Below are positions 25,608-35,460 of a stretch of 55,430 nucleotides of DNA, one piece after another. Location: contig CALXUO010000048.1 of assembly GCA_944391695.1 (NCBI GenBank), positions 1 to 55,430 of the forward strand, given 5' to 3'. The first letter of the stretch is position 1. The number at the start of each line of letters is the position of its first letter. Origin of the DNA: an uncultured Alphaproteobacteria bacterium. Its GTDB lineage: Bacteria > Pseudomonadota > Alphaproteobacteria > RF32 > CAG-239. The notes below the pieces were generated by a model that made no database searches, was not told where the DNA came from, and saw only the letters and a list, made by a program, of their open reading frames with translations. Position numbers and translations under genes: made by a program.

Positions 25608-26528
25608 CTACATATTGCGAGGCTTAAACACTCCGTTCTCAAACCCCTGAATTTGTGGATTGTCATCAGCCATATCCAGGCGTTTTATAGCCAAAGCGGC
25701 ATATTCTTTTTCTTTTTCAATTCCGATAAAATGACGATTTAATTTTTTGGCCACCACCGCGGTGGTACCCGAGCCCAAAAAAGGATCAAACACCACGTCA
25801 TTTTCGTTTGACGAAGCCAAAACGAGCTTAGCAATAAGTTTTTCCGGTTTTTGCGTGGGGTGAACAGTGTTTTCGCTCATCGACCAAAACGGCACCGAAA
25901 TATCGGTCCAAATATTTGACGGATGGGTAAGCCTAAACTTTTGATCGTCTTTTTCAAACCAGTCTTTGGGTTGTTTATTATCATCACGATACGGAGCCAA
26001 CACCGGCCGCAAGATTTTTACCTTATTCAAATTAAATGTATAATCTTTGCCTTTGGTAAAAAACCAAATATCCTCAAGGCAGTTTTTCCAGTTATTCTTG
26101 GCGCCGCGTCCTTTTTCCCGCTCCCAAGAAATACGGTTTTGCAAGATGAAATATTTTGTTGCCACATAAGGAATGACAATAGATGTTTTCCAGTCCGCGC
26201 AAATATAAACCGATGCATTGTCTTTTAGGATTCGGCAAGTTTTTTTAAGCCATTTATCCAGCCATTTGGAATAGTCGTCGGCATTCATTTCCTTAAAAAT
26301 AGAAGTGCTGAAATTTTTGGTCAGATTATACGGCGGGTCAACAATCATCAAATCCACGCATTTATCAGGCAACAAGTCCAAAGCTTTCATAGCATCTTGC
26401 CAAATAACCCGATCCGACACATCATCTAAGAGAGATTTTGTTTGCAATCTGACACTTCGCAAGGCCAAAACACTAGCTTCTTTGGCGGTCAATGACAATG
26501 TTTTATTGCGCGGAGTCTTTGTTGGCAA
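25608..26528 (-). CDS. Solitary DNA methyltransferase (beta-class)
   Basis: This 306-residue SAM-dependent DNA methyltransferase has the catalytic DPPYN motif (about 64-68) ahead of the SAM-binding FDPFLGSGTT motif near residue 245. That order marks the beta class (N6-adenine or N4-cytosine). HPTQKPE before the SAM motif supports an orphan or type II enzyme. It lacks the C-terminal extension of CcrM, the usual alphaproteobacterial GANTC enzyme, so the target site cannot be read. No restriction enzyme gene adjoins it. The start is a TTG directly after the HPr stop, with GGAG inside the end of HPr. Confidence 0.85.
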   Translation of the reverse strand: MPTKTPRNKTLSLTAKEASVLALRSVRLQTKSLLDDVSDRVIWQDAMKALDLLPDKCVDLMIVDPPYNLTKNFSTSIFKEMNADDYSKWLDKWLKKTCRILKDNASVYICADWKTSIVIPYVATKYFILQNRISWEREKGRGAKNNWKNCLEDIWFFTKGKDYTFNLNKVKILRPVLAPYRDDNKQPKDWFEKDDQKFRLTHPSNIWTDISVPFWSMSENTVHPTQKPEKLIAKLVLASSNENDVVFDPFLGSGTTAVVAKKLNRHFIGIEKEKEYAALAIKRLDMADDNPQIQGFENGVFKPRNM

Positions 26529-26804
26529 CTATTCTTCTCCGAATTTGTTATCAATCAGCTTTTCCAAAGCATCCAAAACTTCTTTGGCCTGTTTGCCTGA
26601 GGTCGATACCTTAATAGTTGTACCTTTGGATGCCGCCAGCATCATCAACCCCATGATTGAAGATCCGCTGACAATCTGGCCTATGCGCTCCACCTCAACT
26701 GTCGCATCAAAAGGCTCAACCGTTTTCACAAAAGCGGCGGCAGCTCTGGCGTGTAACCCTTTAACATTTTTTATTTCCAAGTCTTTGGTAAGTTTCTCCG
26801 CCAT
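26529..26804 (-). CDS. ptsH: Phosphocarrier HPr
   Basis: HPr carries phosphate between EI and EIIA. The 91-residue protein has His18 in GLHARAA (16-22) and a Ser49 in SSIMG, the site HprK phosphorylates in other bacteria. The start is ATG at 26804, one base past the EIIA stop; the longer open frame reads through from another start. It sits between EIIA-Man and the methyltransferase. EI is not in the window. Confidence 0.93.
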   Translation of the reverse strand: MAEKLTKDLEIKNVKGLHARAAAAFVKTVEPFDATVEVERIGQIVSGSSIMGLMMLAASKGTTIKVSTSGKQAKEVLDALEKLIDNKFGEE

Positions 26805-26805
26805 T

Positions 26806-27204
26806 TTATTTCCCCAACAATTGCGAGGCGATATTAATATATTTTTTGCCGGCTTCCTGCGCGCCCTCAACAGTTTTTTTCATGTCGTTGTCTTTGCGCA
26901 GCGAGGCAATTTTAATCAACATCGGCAGATTTATACCGGCCAAAATCTCAACATTTGCTCTGTCCATAACCGACAACGCCAAGTTAGAAGGCGTCCCGCC
27001 GAACATATCGGTTAACAACACCACTCCATCGCCGGAGTTAACTTCGCTCACTTTATCCAATATTTCATTACGGCGCATTTCCATATCGTCCTCCGGCCCG
27101 ATGCAAACACTTTGCACTTGTTCTTGTTTGCCGACCACATGCTGCATCGCCGAGATAAATTCATTTGCCAGATTACCGTGGGTAACCAAAACCAAGCCAA
27201 TCAT
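26806..27204 (-). CDS. manX: PTS EIIA, mannose family
   Basis: This 132-residue EIIA has His9 in THG and the DMFGGTPSN block (65-73), typical of the mannose-family IIA domain. No IIB, IIC or IID gene is present, so a transport role is unlikely; alphaproteobacterial EIIA-Man proteins act in regulation with HPr and HprK. It follows the unknown gene at 27216 after 11 bases. Confidence 0.92.
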   Translation of the reverse strand: MIGLVLVTHGNLANEFISAMQHVVGKQEQVQSVCIGPEDDMEMRRNEILDKVSEVNSGDGVVLLTDMFGGTPSNLALSVMDRANVEILAGINLPMLIKIASLRKDNDMKKTVEGAQEAGKKYINIASQLLGK

Positions 27205-27215
27205 TTTTCCCTCGC

Positions 27216-27641
27216 TTACTTAACGTTTCTTTCGCCGCTTTTCCAAATTTTAACGGCACCGAAGCTTTTCAACAATTCATCACGATTCTTGGCCTTAACC
27301 AACTCATCGGCTCTTGTCTGCCGTCCTTCAAAGACAATTTCTTCAACATTTTCCACCGGCACACCGTATACTCTCTCAACCATTTTGCCTTTAAGTTCAA
27401 CAATCATGACAAACTCGGCCTCGGCCAAAGGTTCAACCGTTTCTTCGTTAATATTGTCAAGCTTAACTGCCAAGTGGGCATCTCTTTTGAGCAACGCGGT
27501 TTGTTTGCCGTCAAATTGCAAAACCGGCTCATTGGGCAACCCGTCTCTGGCATCAATAAAGATAGCCAATTCGCCGTATTTATTTTCAATAATTTCAAAG
27601 AAATCTTGTCTTTCAATCAAAGTATAATACTGTGTTTCCAT
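27216..27641 (-). CDS. Unknown 141-residue protein at the head of the PTS cluster
   Basis: No family was recognised. The protein is soluble and acidic to neutral, without a signal peptide or hydrophobic segment, and probably mostly beta (alternating E-I-x, F-V-M-I-V). It lies directly upstream of EIIA-Man on the same strand, likely in the same operon, where RapZ sits in many other alphaproteobacteria; it is not RapZ (no P-loop). Whether it acts on PTS proteins is untested. Confidence 0.7.
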   Translation of the reverse strand: METQYYTLIERQDFFEIIENKYGELAIFIDARDGLPNEPVLQFDGKQTALLKRDAHLAVKLDNINEETVEPLAEAEFVMIVELKGKMVERVYGVPVENVEEIVFEGRQTRADELVKAKNRDELLKSFGAVKIWKSGERNVK

Positions 27642-27724
27642 AACCTATCAACTTTCTAATATTGCCAAACTTTAATTAATAGTATTATAATAACAACAAT
27701 CTGTCAATTTTAGGTTAATGAATT

Positions 27725-29473
27725 ATGCAAAAAACTGCGTCTAAATTTATTTGGAGCTATCTTAGAGAATTTAAGCTAATCCTTTTCTTAATAATATTTT
27801 TTGCGATTATTGCCCGTTTGTTATTCCAATACGGCATTTGGTATATGGCCAAATTATTTGATTTTGCCGCATCGGAGAAGCCCTCGCCGGAATATTGGCG
27901 CTATCTGTTTTTTGTTGTTGTGGTTTATTGTGCGCTTGAATTGGGCGGTATGGTCTTTCAAGCCCTAAGCATGTGGTTTGGCAACCGATTAGTACCTCAT
28001 TTGCGGTCAGTAATTATTAAAAACGTGTTTGCCTATGTCAACAAGCATTCGATATCCTATTTTACCAATGAAATGGCCGGCAACATATCCAATAAATTCA
28101 ACCAGTTGCAAAGCGGTGTGGTAGAGTTTTTGATGCAATCGGGCAACATTATGTTTGAGGTTGTCTTTTTGCTGATTAATTTGGTTATTTTGTCCTGCAT
28201 GGATTGGATTTTGAGCCTAAGCATAATAATTTGGATGGTGATTATTGTCTTTTTGGGCAAAATTTTGGGTTCATATCGGGCAGAGCTTTCGCGTAAGACC
28301 TCAACCGAGCAAAGCCAGGCCAACGCCATGATAGTCGATTCGATAGCCAACTATTCCGAGATAAAAAGCTTTGCCAACTATAAGTATGAGCGCATGAATT
28401 TGCTAAAAAATTTGCGTCGCTGGCGTCATACCGAAACCACCGAGCAAAAACAAAAAACGCTGATTAATCTTGTGCTTCACTCTATCTCATTGATTTCGGC
28501 AACATTTTTTATGTTGTTAAGTATAAGCCTGTTATACTATAAACGTATAAGCGTTACCGAATTTATTTTTATTTTGACGACATTTAACAATCTTTCTTGG
28601 ATGATATTCAGCATTAACTGGGCTTTTAACAATATGTCGCGTACTATCGGCCAGATAAATTCGGCGCTTGATACGTTGTCTATAGAGCCCGAGATTGTTG
28701 ATTCTCCGCAAGCCATAGAGTTCAAAACCAAAAAAGCATCAGTTGTTTTTGAGGATGTTGATTTTTCATATAATCACAAACAAAAAATCTTCAAAAACTT
28801 TAATCTCAAAATAAAAGCCGGCGAGAAAGTAGGTATTGTCGGCTCATCAGGGGCCGGCAAATCGACCTTGATTAAACTGATAGATCGTTATTTTGATGTT
28901 ACCTCAGGCGCCATCAAGATTAACGGAGTGGATATTCGGAACATAACGCAAGATTCGCTGCATAAACATATCTCGGTTATTCCGCAGGATGTTTGTTTGT
29001 TCAACCGCAGCTTGGCCGAAAATATCCGCTATGGCAAAACCGATGCCTCAGATGCCGAAATTGCGCAAGCGGCTCAATCGGCCTCCGCCGATAAATTTAT
29101 TGACAAGATTCCCGATAGATATAACGCCAAAGTGGGCGACAGAGGGGTTATCTTGTCAGGCGGCGAGCGTCAACGCATAGCCATCGCCCGAGCTATTTTA
29201 AAGAATGCACCGATTCTCATTTTTGACGAAGCAACATCATCCCTTGATTCCGAGAGCGAAAGATATATTCAATCATCGCTTAAAAATCTGATGCAAAACA
29301 AAACGGTTATAGCCATTGCGCATCGTCTTTCCACCTTGCGCGAAATGGATCGCATTATTGTACTTGAAAACGGACAAATCATAGAAGAGGGGACGCATCT
29401 TGGGCTATTACGCAAGAAAGGCCGCTATGCCGAACTGTTTAAGATGCAATCAGACGGCTATATTGTTTCTTAA
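27725..29473 (+). CDS. ABC exporter, permease-ATPase fusion
   Basis: This 582-residue half-transporter has six hydrophobic segments in the first about 320 residues and then the ATPase: Walker A GSSGAGKS (about 373-380), signature LSGGERQR near 477, Walker B IFDEATSSLD near 499. It resembles MsbA/multidrug-type exporters. Substrate unknown. The stop overlaps the stop of the convergent autotransporter at TTAA. Leftward neighbours are not related by function. Confidence 0.85.
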   Translation: MQKTASKFIWSYLREFKLILFLIIFFAIIARLLFQYGIWYMAKLFDFAASEKPSPEYWRYLFFVVVVYCALELGGMVFQALSMWFGNRLVPHLRSVIIKNVFAYVNKHSISYFTNEMAGNISNKFNQLQSGVVEFLMQSGNIMFEVVFLLINLVILSCMDWILSLSIIIWMVIIVFLGKILGSYRAELSRKTSTEQSQANAMIVDSIANYSEIKSFANYKYERMNLLKNLRRWRHTETTEQKQKTLINLVLHSISLISATFFMLLSISLLYYKRISVTEFIFILTTFNNLSWMIFSINWAFNNMSRTIGQINSALDTLSIEPEIVDSPQAIEFKTKKASVVFEDVDFSYNHKQKIFKNFNLKIKAGEKVGIVGSSGAGKSTLIKLIDRYFDVTSGAIKINGVDIRNITQDSLHKHISVIPQDVCLFNRSLAENIRYGKTDASDAEIAQAAQSASADKFIDKIPDRYNAKVGDRGVILSGGERQRIAIARAILKNAPILIFDEATSSLDSESERYIQSSLKNLMQNKTVIAIAHRLSTLREMDRIIVLENGQIIEEGTHLGLLRKKGRYAELFKMQSDGYIVS

Positions 29474-32400
29474 AAATTATATCGCAAATTCAAAGAAGCG
29501 GTGGTGTTTTGATAATCATCACCAAAGGTGTACGAACCTGCAATAGCCGCACTCCAGTTGTCAATCATGTCAAACGACAAACCAGCCTCAAGTTTAACCA
29601 GAGTTCTGTCATCTGTAGCTTCAACAAAACGTTCTTCAAGCAATTCAAAATCGCTGCCGCTGTTTATGGTCTGAACAAGAGCAGGTCTGGCAAAAATTTC
29701 AGCTTTGGTATCATCAAAATCCCAACGTTTGGCAAATTTAACACCTGCTTCTATCTCGCTACGGCTGCTATCGTCAAATTCCCTAGTTTTTCCGGCGTTG
29801 TCCTCAACCTCGTCAATCGAAACCGCGACATAAGAAATTCTAACCCCCGGCTCAATACGGAAGCCGTTTATGTTTTGATAGATATAATTAACATCAACGG
29901 TTGCGCCATAGGTCAATCCGGAAGTATCGGCGCTTACGCCGTCATTGGTAGATATGTCGGCGTCAAGTATTCCGGCATAAACAGCGCCCACAATAGACCA
30001 ATTAGAGCTGTCATGACGAATATAAGCACCGGCAAGATAGCTATCAATAGAGGTTTCGGCTTCACCAGTTATGATATATGAATCACCGTTTTCGTCATAA
30101 GTATATTTACCGTGACGGTATGATCCCAAAACACCAAACTTGGTATATCCGTCGCCGATAAGATCCAAACCGGCATCCACTCCGGAGATATCGCCATCAT
30201 ATTTATAAGGTGATTCAACGGTTGCCGCGCTATACACCGGAGCTGCCCAGCCGGTAAAGATTGGCCGGCTGCTGCGGCAGACTCGATTGGCGTATTTAAA
30301 GTTTCTAGGCCCGTTACAAGGAACTTTGCTAAATTCATTTTCAGCAATATTATTTCGCAAATTAGTTCCCAAACTTGCCGTTTGCATAAACATATTATCA
30401 ATTAATCCATAATAAGCGGCAACTTCCGGCACAATTTTCGGAGTATCGCCGTCTGTGACATATCCATACCATTTATTATTTTCAAATAATGTATCCCAAG
30501 AATAAGGCGACCCCTCAACACGCCAAATATCAAAAGCATCTTCATTACCAGAGCCTGCTTCTGCAAACAAGATATTACCTCCTGGCACTCCCTGCGAAGA
30601 GCTTTTAAGATAAACATTTGTTGTTCCATAGACATTTCCGTCCACAACAAGTTTATCAGCCGCATTGCCCGTCGGATTTACATCAATAATCATTTCTCCG
30701 CCGTTTCCGGTATAATCTCCGGTAATATGAAATTCATCTTGAGTGCTTGCGTTTGTTTGAGATGTAAAATCAATCGTACCGTTATTGACTACATTTCCGT
30801 CCAAAGTAACACTCAAAACGTTATCCAAAGTTCCAGAGACATCAAGTGTCGCGTTGCTGTTAATAATAAAGTTTTGTTCTGTTCCGTTCATGTCGACATC
30901 AGACCCCAAACGGAATGTACCGTTGGTTAAATTAATAATATTCCATCCTCCGATTTGCACCATCCCGTCGGTAGTAGTATTGGAAATAGTGTAATTACCG
31001 TTAGAAAGATTCAAAGTTTTATCTAAAGCTGATAAGTTTACCAAATTACCATTAAAAACATCATTTACCCCGCCGTTCAAAGATAAAGAAGTTAAAGTGT
31101 CATTATCTGCTGCCAATAGAGAAGAAAAATCAAAAGTTGAATTAGAGGCATTTGCCGAAGTATCAAGAGATAAATTTCCGGCAATTGAGGCACCATTTTC
31201 AATATTCAATACCGAACCTGAGTTTGCAGTAAGATTTTCGAGAGTTGCGGTTGCGGCGGCATTTAAGGATCCTCCGTCATTAACAACAATACTATAAGCA
31301 TTGCCATTGGCCTCAACATTAAGTTCGCCACCGTTATTTACATCAGCAATAACCGCGGTTCCGTTATTTTGAATATTCATAGTTCCGGCAACTGTTGAAT
31401 TATAAGCATATCCTTGTTGTCCGACATTTACAGTACCGTTTGTATCAATATTAACTCCGTCAACGGCGGCAGCGCTTTCCAAATTAAGCACTCCTCCGGT
31501 TAAGATTGTTCCGTCAGATAAGCTTGCAGAATTTGAGGCATTTACATCTCCGGTAACATAAAAGATATTGACATTTCCGCCGTTAACATTCATTTCTCCG
31601 CCGTTTTCAACCGAAGAGTTTGTCAGGGAGCCTCCGTTATTAACATTCAAAACACCACCGGTATCAGCAACGATATCATCAGCCACACCGTTAGCATCAA
31701 CGCTTAAAACGGATCCTTCGCCTATTAAAACAGAATTTGTAGTGTTATTATTAATGGTAATAATCTGTCCGTTATAGGTTAAGCCCTCAACTGTTGCATT
31801 TGTAGAAAGATTGAATTTTCCTCCGGTGTCAGAAACAATATTTACACCCTCTCCGACAGTAGCCCCGCTCTCGGTCGCAACCAAAGTGCCGTTATCTCCG
31901 ATAACTGTTTCGGTAATGGTTCCGCCACTTTCAACAGTCACGGTTCCGCCGCTTACAGCAGATGAAGTAATTGTTCCACCATTGGTTGCTGTTAAAGTTG
32001 AGCCTTCTGTAACATTAAATCCCGTGGCAACATTATCTGCAATTGAAGTAGTGTCGCTTCCGTTAAAATCACTCACGCTTATATCTGTTGTAAAATTAAA
32101 ACTTCCGCCATCATTAACTGTTACACCGCTAACAGTAGATCCTGCGGTTGTAGCATTTATTTCTCCGCCGTTATTAATCGTAGTGTTATTGGCTGTACCG
32201 CCCGAGACATTAAGCGTGCCGCCTTCATTAACCGTAGTTGTATTGGCGGTGTTTCCGCTGTTAACGGTCATTTCACCAAAATTTTTCAAAGTAACACCAG
32301 CAGCGGTGGATGAATTATTCAAAGTTATTGAAGCAGGGTTGTCAACATCAGTTCCTTGCAAAGAGGCATTATTAATGGTCGCTCCGTCAGCTGTAATGGT

Positions 32401-32787
32401 AACCGCTCCGTTTGCGGTTATTCCTTCGGCAGTTCCAGCGCCGGAAACAGTCATTTCTCCGCCGTTATTAATCGTAGTGTTATTAGCCGTGCCGCCCGAG
32501 ACATTAAGCGTGCCGCCTTCATTAACCGTAGTTGTATAGGTTGTGCCTCCGCTGTTAACATTTACTGTACCGCCGGAATTTACGGTCGTGGTATTAGCTA
32601 TACCGCCGTCATTAACATTCATTGTATCATAAGTTTCACCGGAGGCTATTATTAAATCATCTACAGTTTCATCTGTCCCAACATCCTTAATCGTTTGTGC
32701 CTCAGAATTTTGAGGATTGAACAAAATAAACAAAACCGCAAATAAAGCAGTTAATATAAAATGTTGATATTTTTTGTCGTCGCGCAC
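29470..32787 (-). CDS. AIDA-type autotransporter adhesin
   Basis: This 1105-residue protein is a type V secretion autotransporter. It has a signal peptide (about 12-31), a long passenger of Gly/Asn/Thr-rich repeats (about 35-720), each with GGTxxNTTxNxGG-like cores typical of AIDA adhesins, and a C-terminal beta-barrel of about 275 residues ending in aromatic F. Cell-surface adhesion or biofilm is the likely role. The start is GTG at 32787; GGAG lies about 11 bases upstream. Two 80-bp stretches repeat in frame (see the separate entry). Confidence 0.9.
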   Translation of the reverse strand: MRDDKKYQHFILTALFAVLFILFNPQNSEAQTIKDVGTDETVDDLIIASGETYDTMNVNDGGIANTTTVNSGGTVNVNSGGTTYTTTVNEGGTLNVSGGTANNTTINNGGEMTVSGAGTAEGITANGAVTITADGATINNASLQGTDVDNPASITLNNSSTAAGVTLKNFGEMTVNSGNTANTTTVNEGGTLNVSGGTANNTTINNGGEINATTAGSTVSGVTVNDGGSFNFTTDISVSDFNGSDTTSIADNVATGFNVTEGSTLTATNGGTITSSAVSGGTVTVESGGTITETVIGDNGTLVATESGATVGEGVNIVSDTGGKFNLSTNATVEGLTYNGQIITINNNTTNSVLIGEGSVLSVDANGVADDIVADTGGVLNVNNGGSLTNSSVENGGEMNVNGGNVNIFYVTGDVNASNSASLSDGTILTGGVLNLESAAAVDGVNIDTNGTVNVGQQGYAYNSTVAGTMNIQNNGTAVIADVNNGGELNVEANGNAYSIVVNDGGSLNAAATATLENLTANSGSVLNIENGASIAGNLSLDTSANASNSTFDFSSLLAADNDTLTSLSLNGGVNDVFNGNLVNLSALDKTLNLSNGNYTISNTTTDGMVQIGGWNIINLTNGTFRLGSDVDMNGTEQNFIINSNATLDVSGTLDNVLSVTLDGNVVNNGTIDFTSQTNASTQDEFHITGDYTGNGGEMIIDVNPTGNAADKLVVDGNVYGTTNVYLKSSSQGVPGGNILFAEAGSGNEDAFDIWRVEGSPYSWDTLFENNKWYGYVTDGDTPKIVPEVAAYYGLIDNMFMQTASLGTNLRNNIAENEFSKVPCNGPRNFKYANRVCRSSRPIFTGWAAPVYSAATVESPYKYDGDISGVDAGLDLIGDGYTKFGVLGSYRHGKYTYDENGDSYIITGEAETSIDSYLAGAYIRHDSSNWSIVGAVYAGILDADISTNDGVSADTSGLTYGATVDVNYIYQNINGFRIEPGVRISYVAVSIDEVEDNAGKTREFDDSSRSEIEAGVKFAKRWDFDDTKAEIFARPALVQTINSGSDFELLEERFVEATDDRTLVKLEAGLSFDMIDNWSAAIAGSYTFGDDYQNTTASLNLRYNF
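32163..32536 (-). repeat. In-frame 80-bp direct repeats in the autotransporter
   Basis: Bases 32163-32242 and 32457-32536 are nearly identical and 294 bp (98 codons) apart, inside the passenger. Recombination between them would remove or add 98 residues without shifting the frame. Confidence 0.8.
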
Positions 32788-33005
32788 GATAAAATAGTCT
32801 CCGTTTTTATACTTAAAGATTTCCTGCTAAAAAACAGTACGAATCAATACTTAGGGTAAGGCTAAGCAAAAAAGTTTAACAAAAAATTACCGATTCCCTT
32901 CAACAAAATCGGCGATTCGCTGCAAAAGCTTGTCCGGATTCGTTTTGAGTCCGATAAAAAAATTTAAAACAAAAGCTAAAATGTTTTTCCGAATCGCCAA
33001 AAGAA
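32788..33005. other. Intergenic region upstream of the autotransporter
   Basis: No gene was found in these 218 bases. They contain the GGAG site of the autotransporter and a weak 6-bp hairpin (CCGATT/AATCGG, 32890-32912). No clear promoter or terminator is visible. Confidence 0.5.
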
Positions 33006-34229
33006 TCAGTCTTCAAAAATTTGGTTGTTTTTAATTTTGAAAAACTGAGCCCTTGAACGCAAAGACGCGAAAATATCTGGATTAGTGGTGGTAATCCAGG
33101 CCTGAATATTCAAATCTCTAATTTTAGATATAAGAGCCTCTTTTTTGTTATCATCAAGATGGGCGGCTACCTCATCCAATAGCAGCACCGGAGCAAAACC
33201 CTTGTATAAAGTTTGGCATTTTGTTTGAGCCAAAATTATGCTGATTAACAAAGATTTCTGTTCTCCTGTCGAGCACAATTCCGCCGGCATTCCCTTTTTC
33301 TTAAAAAACACCTTAAAGTCGGTACGGTTAACTCCGTCAGGAGTATCATTATTCATCACACAATACCGTTGTTTCAAAAGCAGATTGCGGTATTCTTCCT
33401 CAACCTCGACAGCCGCTTTTGTGTCCAAACTTTTCTCAACAATACCGTCAAGCTCAAGCATAACTGAAGGAAACACATCATCAGGTTCATTTTCAATAAA
33501 AGCATTTAATCTGGCGACTTGTTCTCTTCTGGCCGCCGCAATAGCAACACCGGTAGTTGCCATTTCTTCTTCTAAAGAGGCAAGCCATCGAGAATCTTTT
33601 CTGGCGTCTTTAATCAATTTATACCATTCGCGGTATAAATGCTCAAAAGCCGAAATCCTTTTGGCATGTTCCGTATCAAAAGCATATACAAGTCTGTCCA
33701 AAAAAGCGCGCCTTGGTTGGCTTCCGCCCCTAAACATTCTGTCCATCTGCGGCGTAATCCAAACCGCTGAAAAATAACGTCCCAAATCAGCCTGAGATGA
33801 TGCTTTGTTACCGTCAATTTTGACAATTCTTCTTTCAAAAGAGCGATATTCATCAGCATCATCAAGCTCTTTTAAGTTTTTTTCAACCGCTGTTGCAATA
33901 TTAAAAACATCACCGTTGTTGCAAATTTCAGCGGCTACCGCCCAGCTCAAAGGCGACACAAAAGAAACAGAGTTTTCATAATTTACTTGCGGAATAAACC
34001 GCTTAATATCATTAAGCCGTGCTCCTCTTAGACCACGTCCTGGGGTGAGAAAAGAAATAGCTTCCAGAATATTGGTTTTGCCGCTTCCGTTTTCGCCATA
34101 GACAACGATGGGTGCAATTTCAGCTCTAATCCGCAAATTTGCATAATTCCTAAAATCAGTTAAAGTCAGGCGCTCGACACCTGACTTTAAAACTGTCAAA
34201 TTAGCCAAATTGCAAGCAAGACTATCCAT
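33006..34229 (-). CDS. recF: DNA replication and repair protein RecF
   Basis: RecF marks stalled forks and helps RecR load RecA. This 407-residue SMC-like ATPase has Walker A GENGSGKT, the L-T-D-F-R-N-Y start, and a late S-T-G-E-Q-K-S signature with LLLDEVAAHLD. It follows dnaN without a gap. Its start may lie further in, since residues 1-19 are not family-typical. RecR is also encoded here (5827). Confidence 0.93.
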   Translation of the reverse strand: MDSLACNLANLTVLKSGVERLTLTDFRNYANLRIRAEIAPIVVYGENGSGKTNILEAISFLTPGRGLRGARLNDIKRFIPQVNYENSVSFVSPLSWAVAAEICNNGDVFNIATAVEKNLKELDDADEYRSFERRIVKIDGNKASSQADLGRYFSAVWITPQMDRMFRGGSQPRRAFLDRLVYAFDTEHAKRISAFEHLYREWYKLIKDARKDSRWLASLEEEMATTGVAIAAARREQVARLNAFIENEPDDVFPSVMLELDGIVEKSLDTKAAVEVEEEYRNLLLKQRYCVMNNDTPDGVNRTDFKVFFKKKGMPAELCSTGEQKSLLISIILAQTKCQTLYKGFAPVLLLDEVAAHLDDNKKEALISKIRDLNIQAWITTTNPDIFASLRSRAQFFKIKNNQIFED

Positions 34230-35348
34230 CTAAACTCTCATTGGCATCAAAACATAAATAGCGCTGGTATCAGACATATCATTGATAACCGATGGTGATG
34301 AAGCATCGGCAAAAGATATACGCACAACATCTCCTTTAACCTCAGCCAATATATCAAGCAAATAACGGAAATTATAGCCGATTTCCAAAGCATCGCTGTC
34401 ATATTTTGCCTCCAAATCTTCTGAGGCGCTTCCCAAATCAGGGCTTGATGTAACAATGGTTACTTTGTTTGGATGAGTGAGCATCTTAATGGCTCTGGTC
34501 CTTTCTGCCACAACCGAAACACGGTCAACTGCAGCCGCCAAATCCTTAACTTTTAGCTCCAAAGATTTGTCATTGTCGGTTGGAATAACACGCTCATAAT
34601 CAGGATATGTTCCGTCAATAAGTTTTGAGGTCAAAGTAATATCGGTAATCGAGAAACGCACTTTATTTTCGGATATTTCAATTATAACATTTTCAACCGC
34701 GTTATCATCCAAAAGTTTTCTTATCTCGGCGACTGTTTTGCGGGGAATAATAACACCTTTAAGATTTTCGGCTCCTTTGGGTAGCGGAGATTCCACACAA
34801 GCAAGCCTATGTCCGTCGGTTGCAACAACTCGCAATACTTCAGAGGCGCCGTCTTTTTTGGCATGGACATAAAGCCCGTTAAGATAATATCTTGTCTCCT
34901 CTGTAGAAACGGCAAATTGTGTACGATCAATAACGTCTTTCAGTTCGTCTTTGGCCATAACAAAAGAGGTTGGCAATTTATCTCCCGAAATTACCGGAAA
35001 ATCTTCTACACCGATGGTTGAAAGCGAAAATTTTGATCTGCCGGAAGATATCGTCAGCTGACCTTTATCATCAGGAAATATAAGCTCAACCTGCGAACCG
35101 TCAGAAAGTTTGCGAACAATATCATACAGCATATGTGCCGGAGCGGTTGTAGCACCGGTCTCAGTAATTTTAGCATCGGCCATTTCAGTAATTTCGGTAT
35201 CCATGTCCGTGGCCTTAAAGCTTATACCGTCCCCCAAAGCCTCGATTCTCACATTGGAAAGCACCGGAATAGTGTTTCTTTTTTCAACGATGCTCTGCAC
35301 ATGGCTCAATGTTTTAAGTAAATTAGCGCGCTCAATAGTAAATCTCAT
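34230..35348 (-). CDS. dnaN: DNA polymerase III beta sliding clamp
   Basis: The 372-residue sliding clamp tethers the replicative polymerase to DNA. The MRFTIERxxLLKxLSHVQ start and the RNTIPVLSN motif are diagnostic. The ATG at 35348 is preferred over an in-frame ATG 26 codons upstream, which adds a non-family extension. It follows dnaA after 112 bases. recF begins right at its stop. Confidence 0.96.
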   Translation of the reverse strand: MRFTIERANLLKTLSHVQSIVEKRNTIPVLSNVRIEALGDGISFKATDMDTEITEMADAKITETGATTAPAHMLYDIVRKLSDGSQVELIFPDDKGQLTISSGRSKFSLSTIGVEDFPVISGDKLPTSFVMAKDELKDVIDRTQFAVSTEETRYYLNGLYVHAKKDGASEVLRVVATDGHRLACVESPLPKGAENLKGVIIPRKTVAEIRKLLDDNAVENVIIEISENKVRFSITDITLTSKLIDGTYPDYERVIPTDNDKSLELKVKDLAAAVDRVSVVAERTRAIKMLTHPNKVTIVTSSPDLGSASEDLEAKYDSDALEIGYNFRYLLDILAEVKGDVVRISFADASSPSVINDMSDTSAIYVLMPMRV

Positions 35349-35460
35349 ATCTTTAATCCATAAAAAAAACGACTTATTGTTAATATTGCCAAAATGATAG
35401 CACAAACTGCCAAAATCAAAAGACAAAACAATAAGTCGTCAACAGGTTTTTAAGAAGATT

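Noticed and set aside
31811..32539. A 242-residue plus-strand open frame rich in Val, Pro and Ser
   Set aside because: It mirrors the repeated codons of the autotransporter and has no start signal.
29470..32787. Passenger repeats as a CRISPR-like array
   Set aside because: The repeats are coding, in frame and irregular in spacing; no spacers or cas genes are present.
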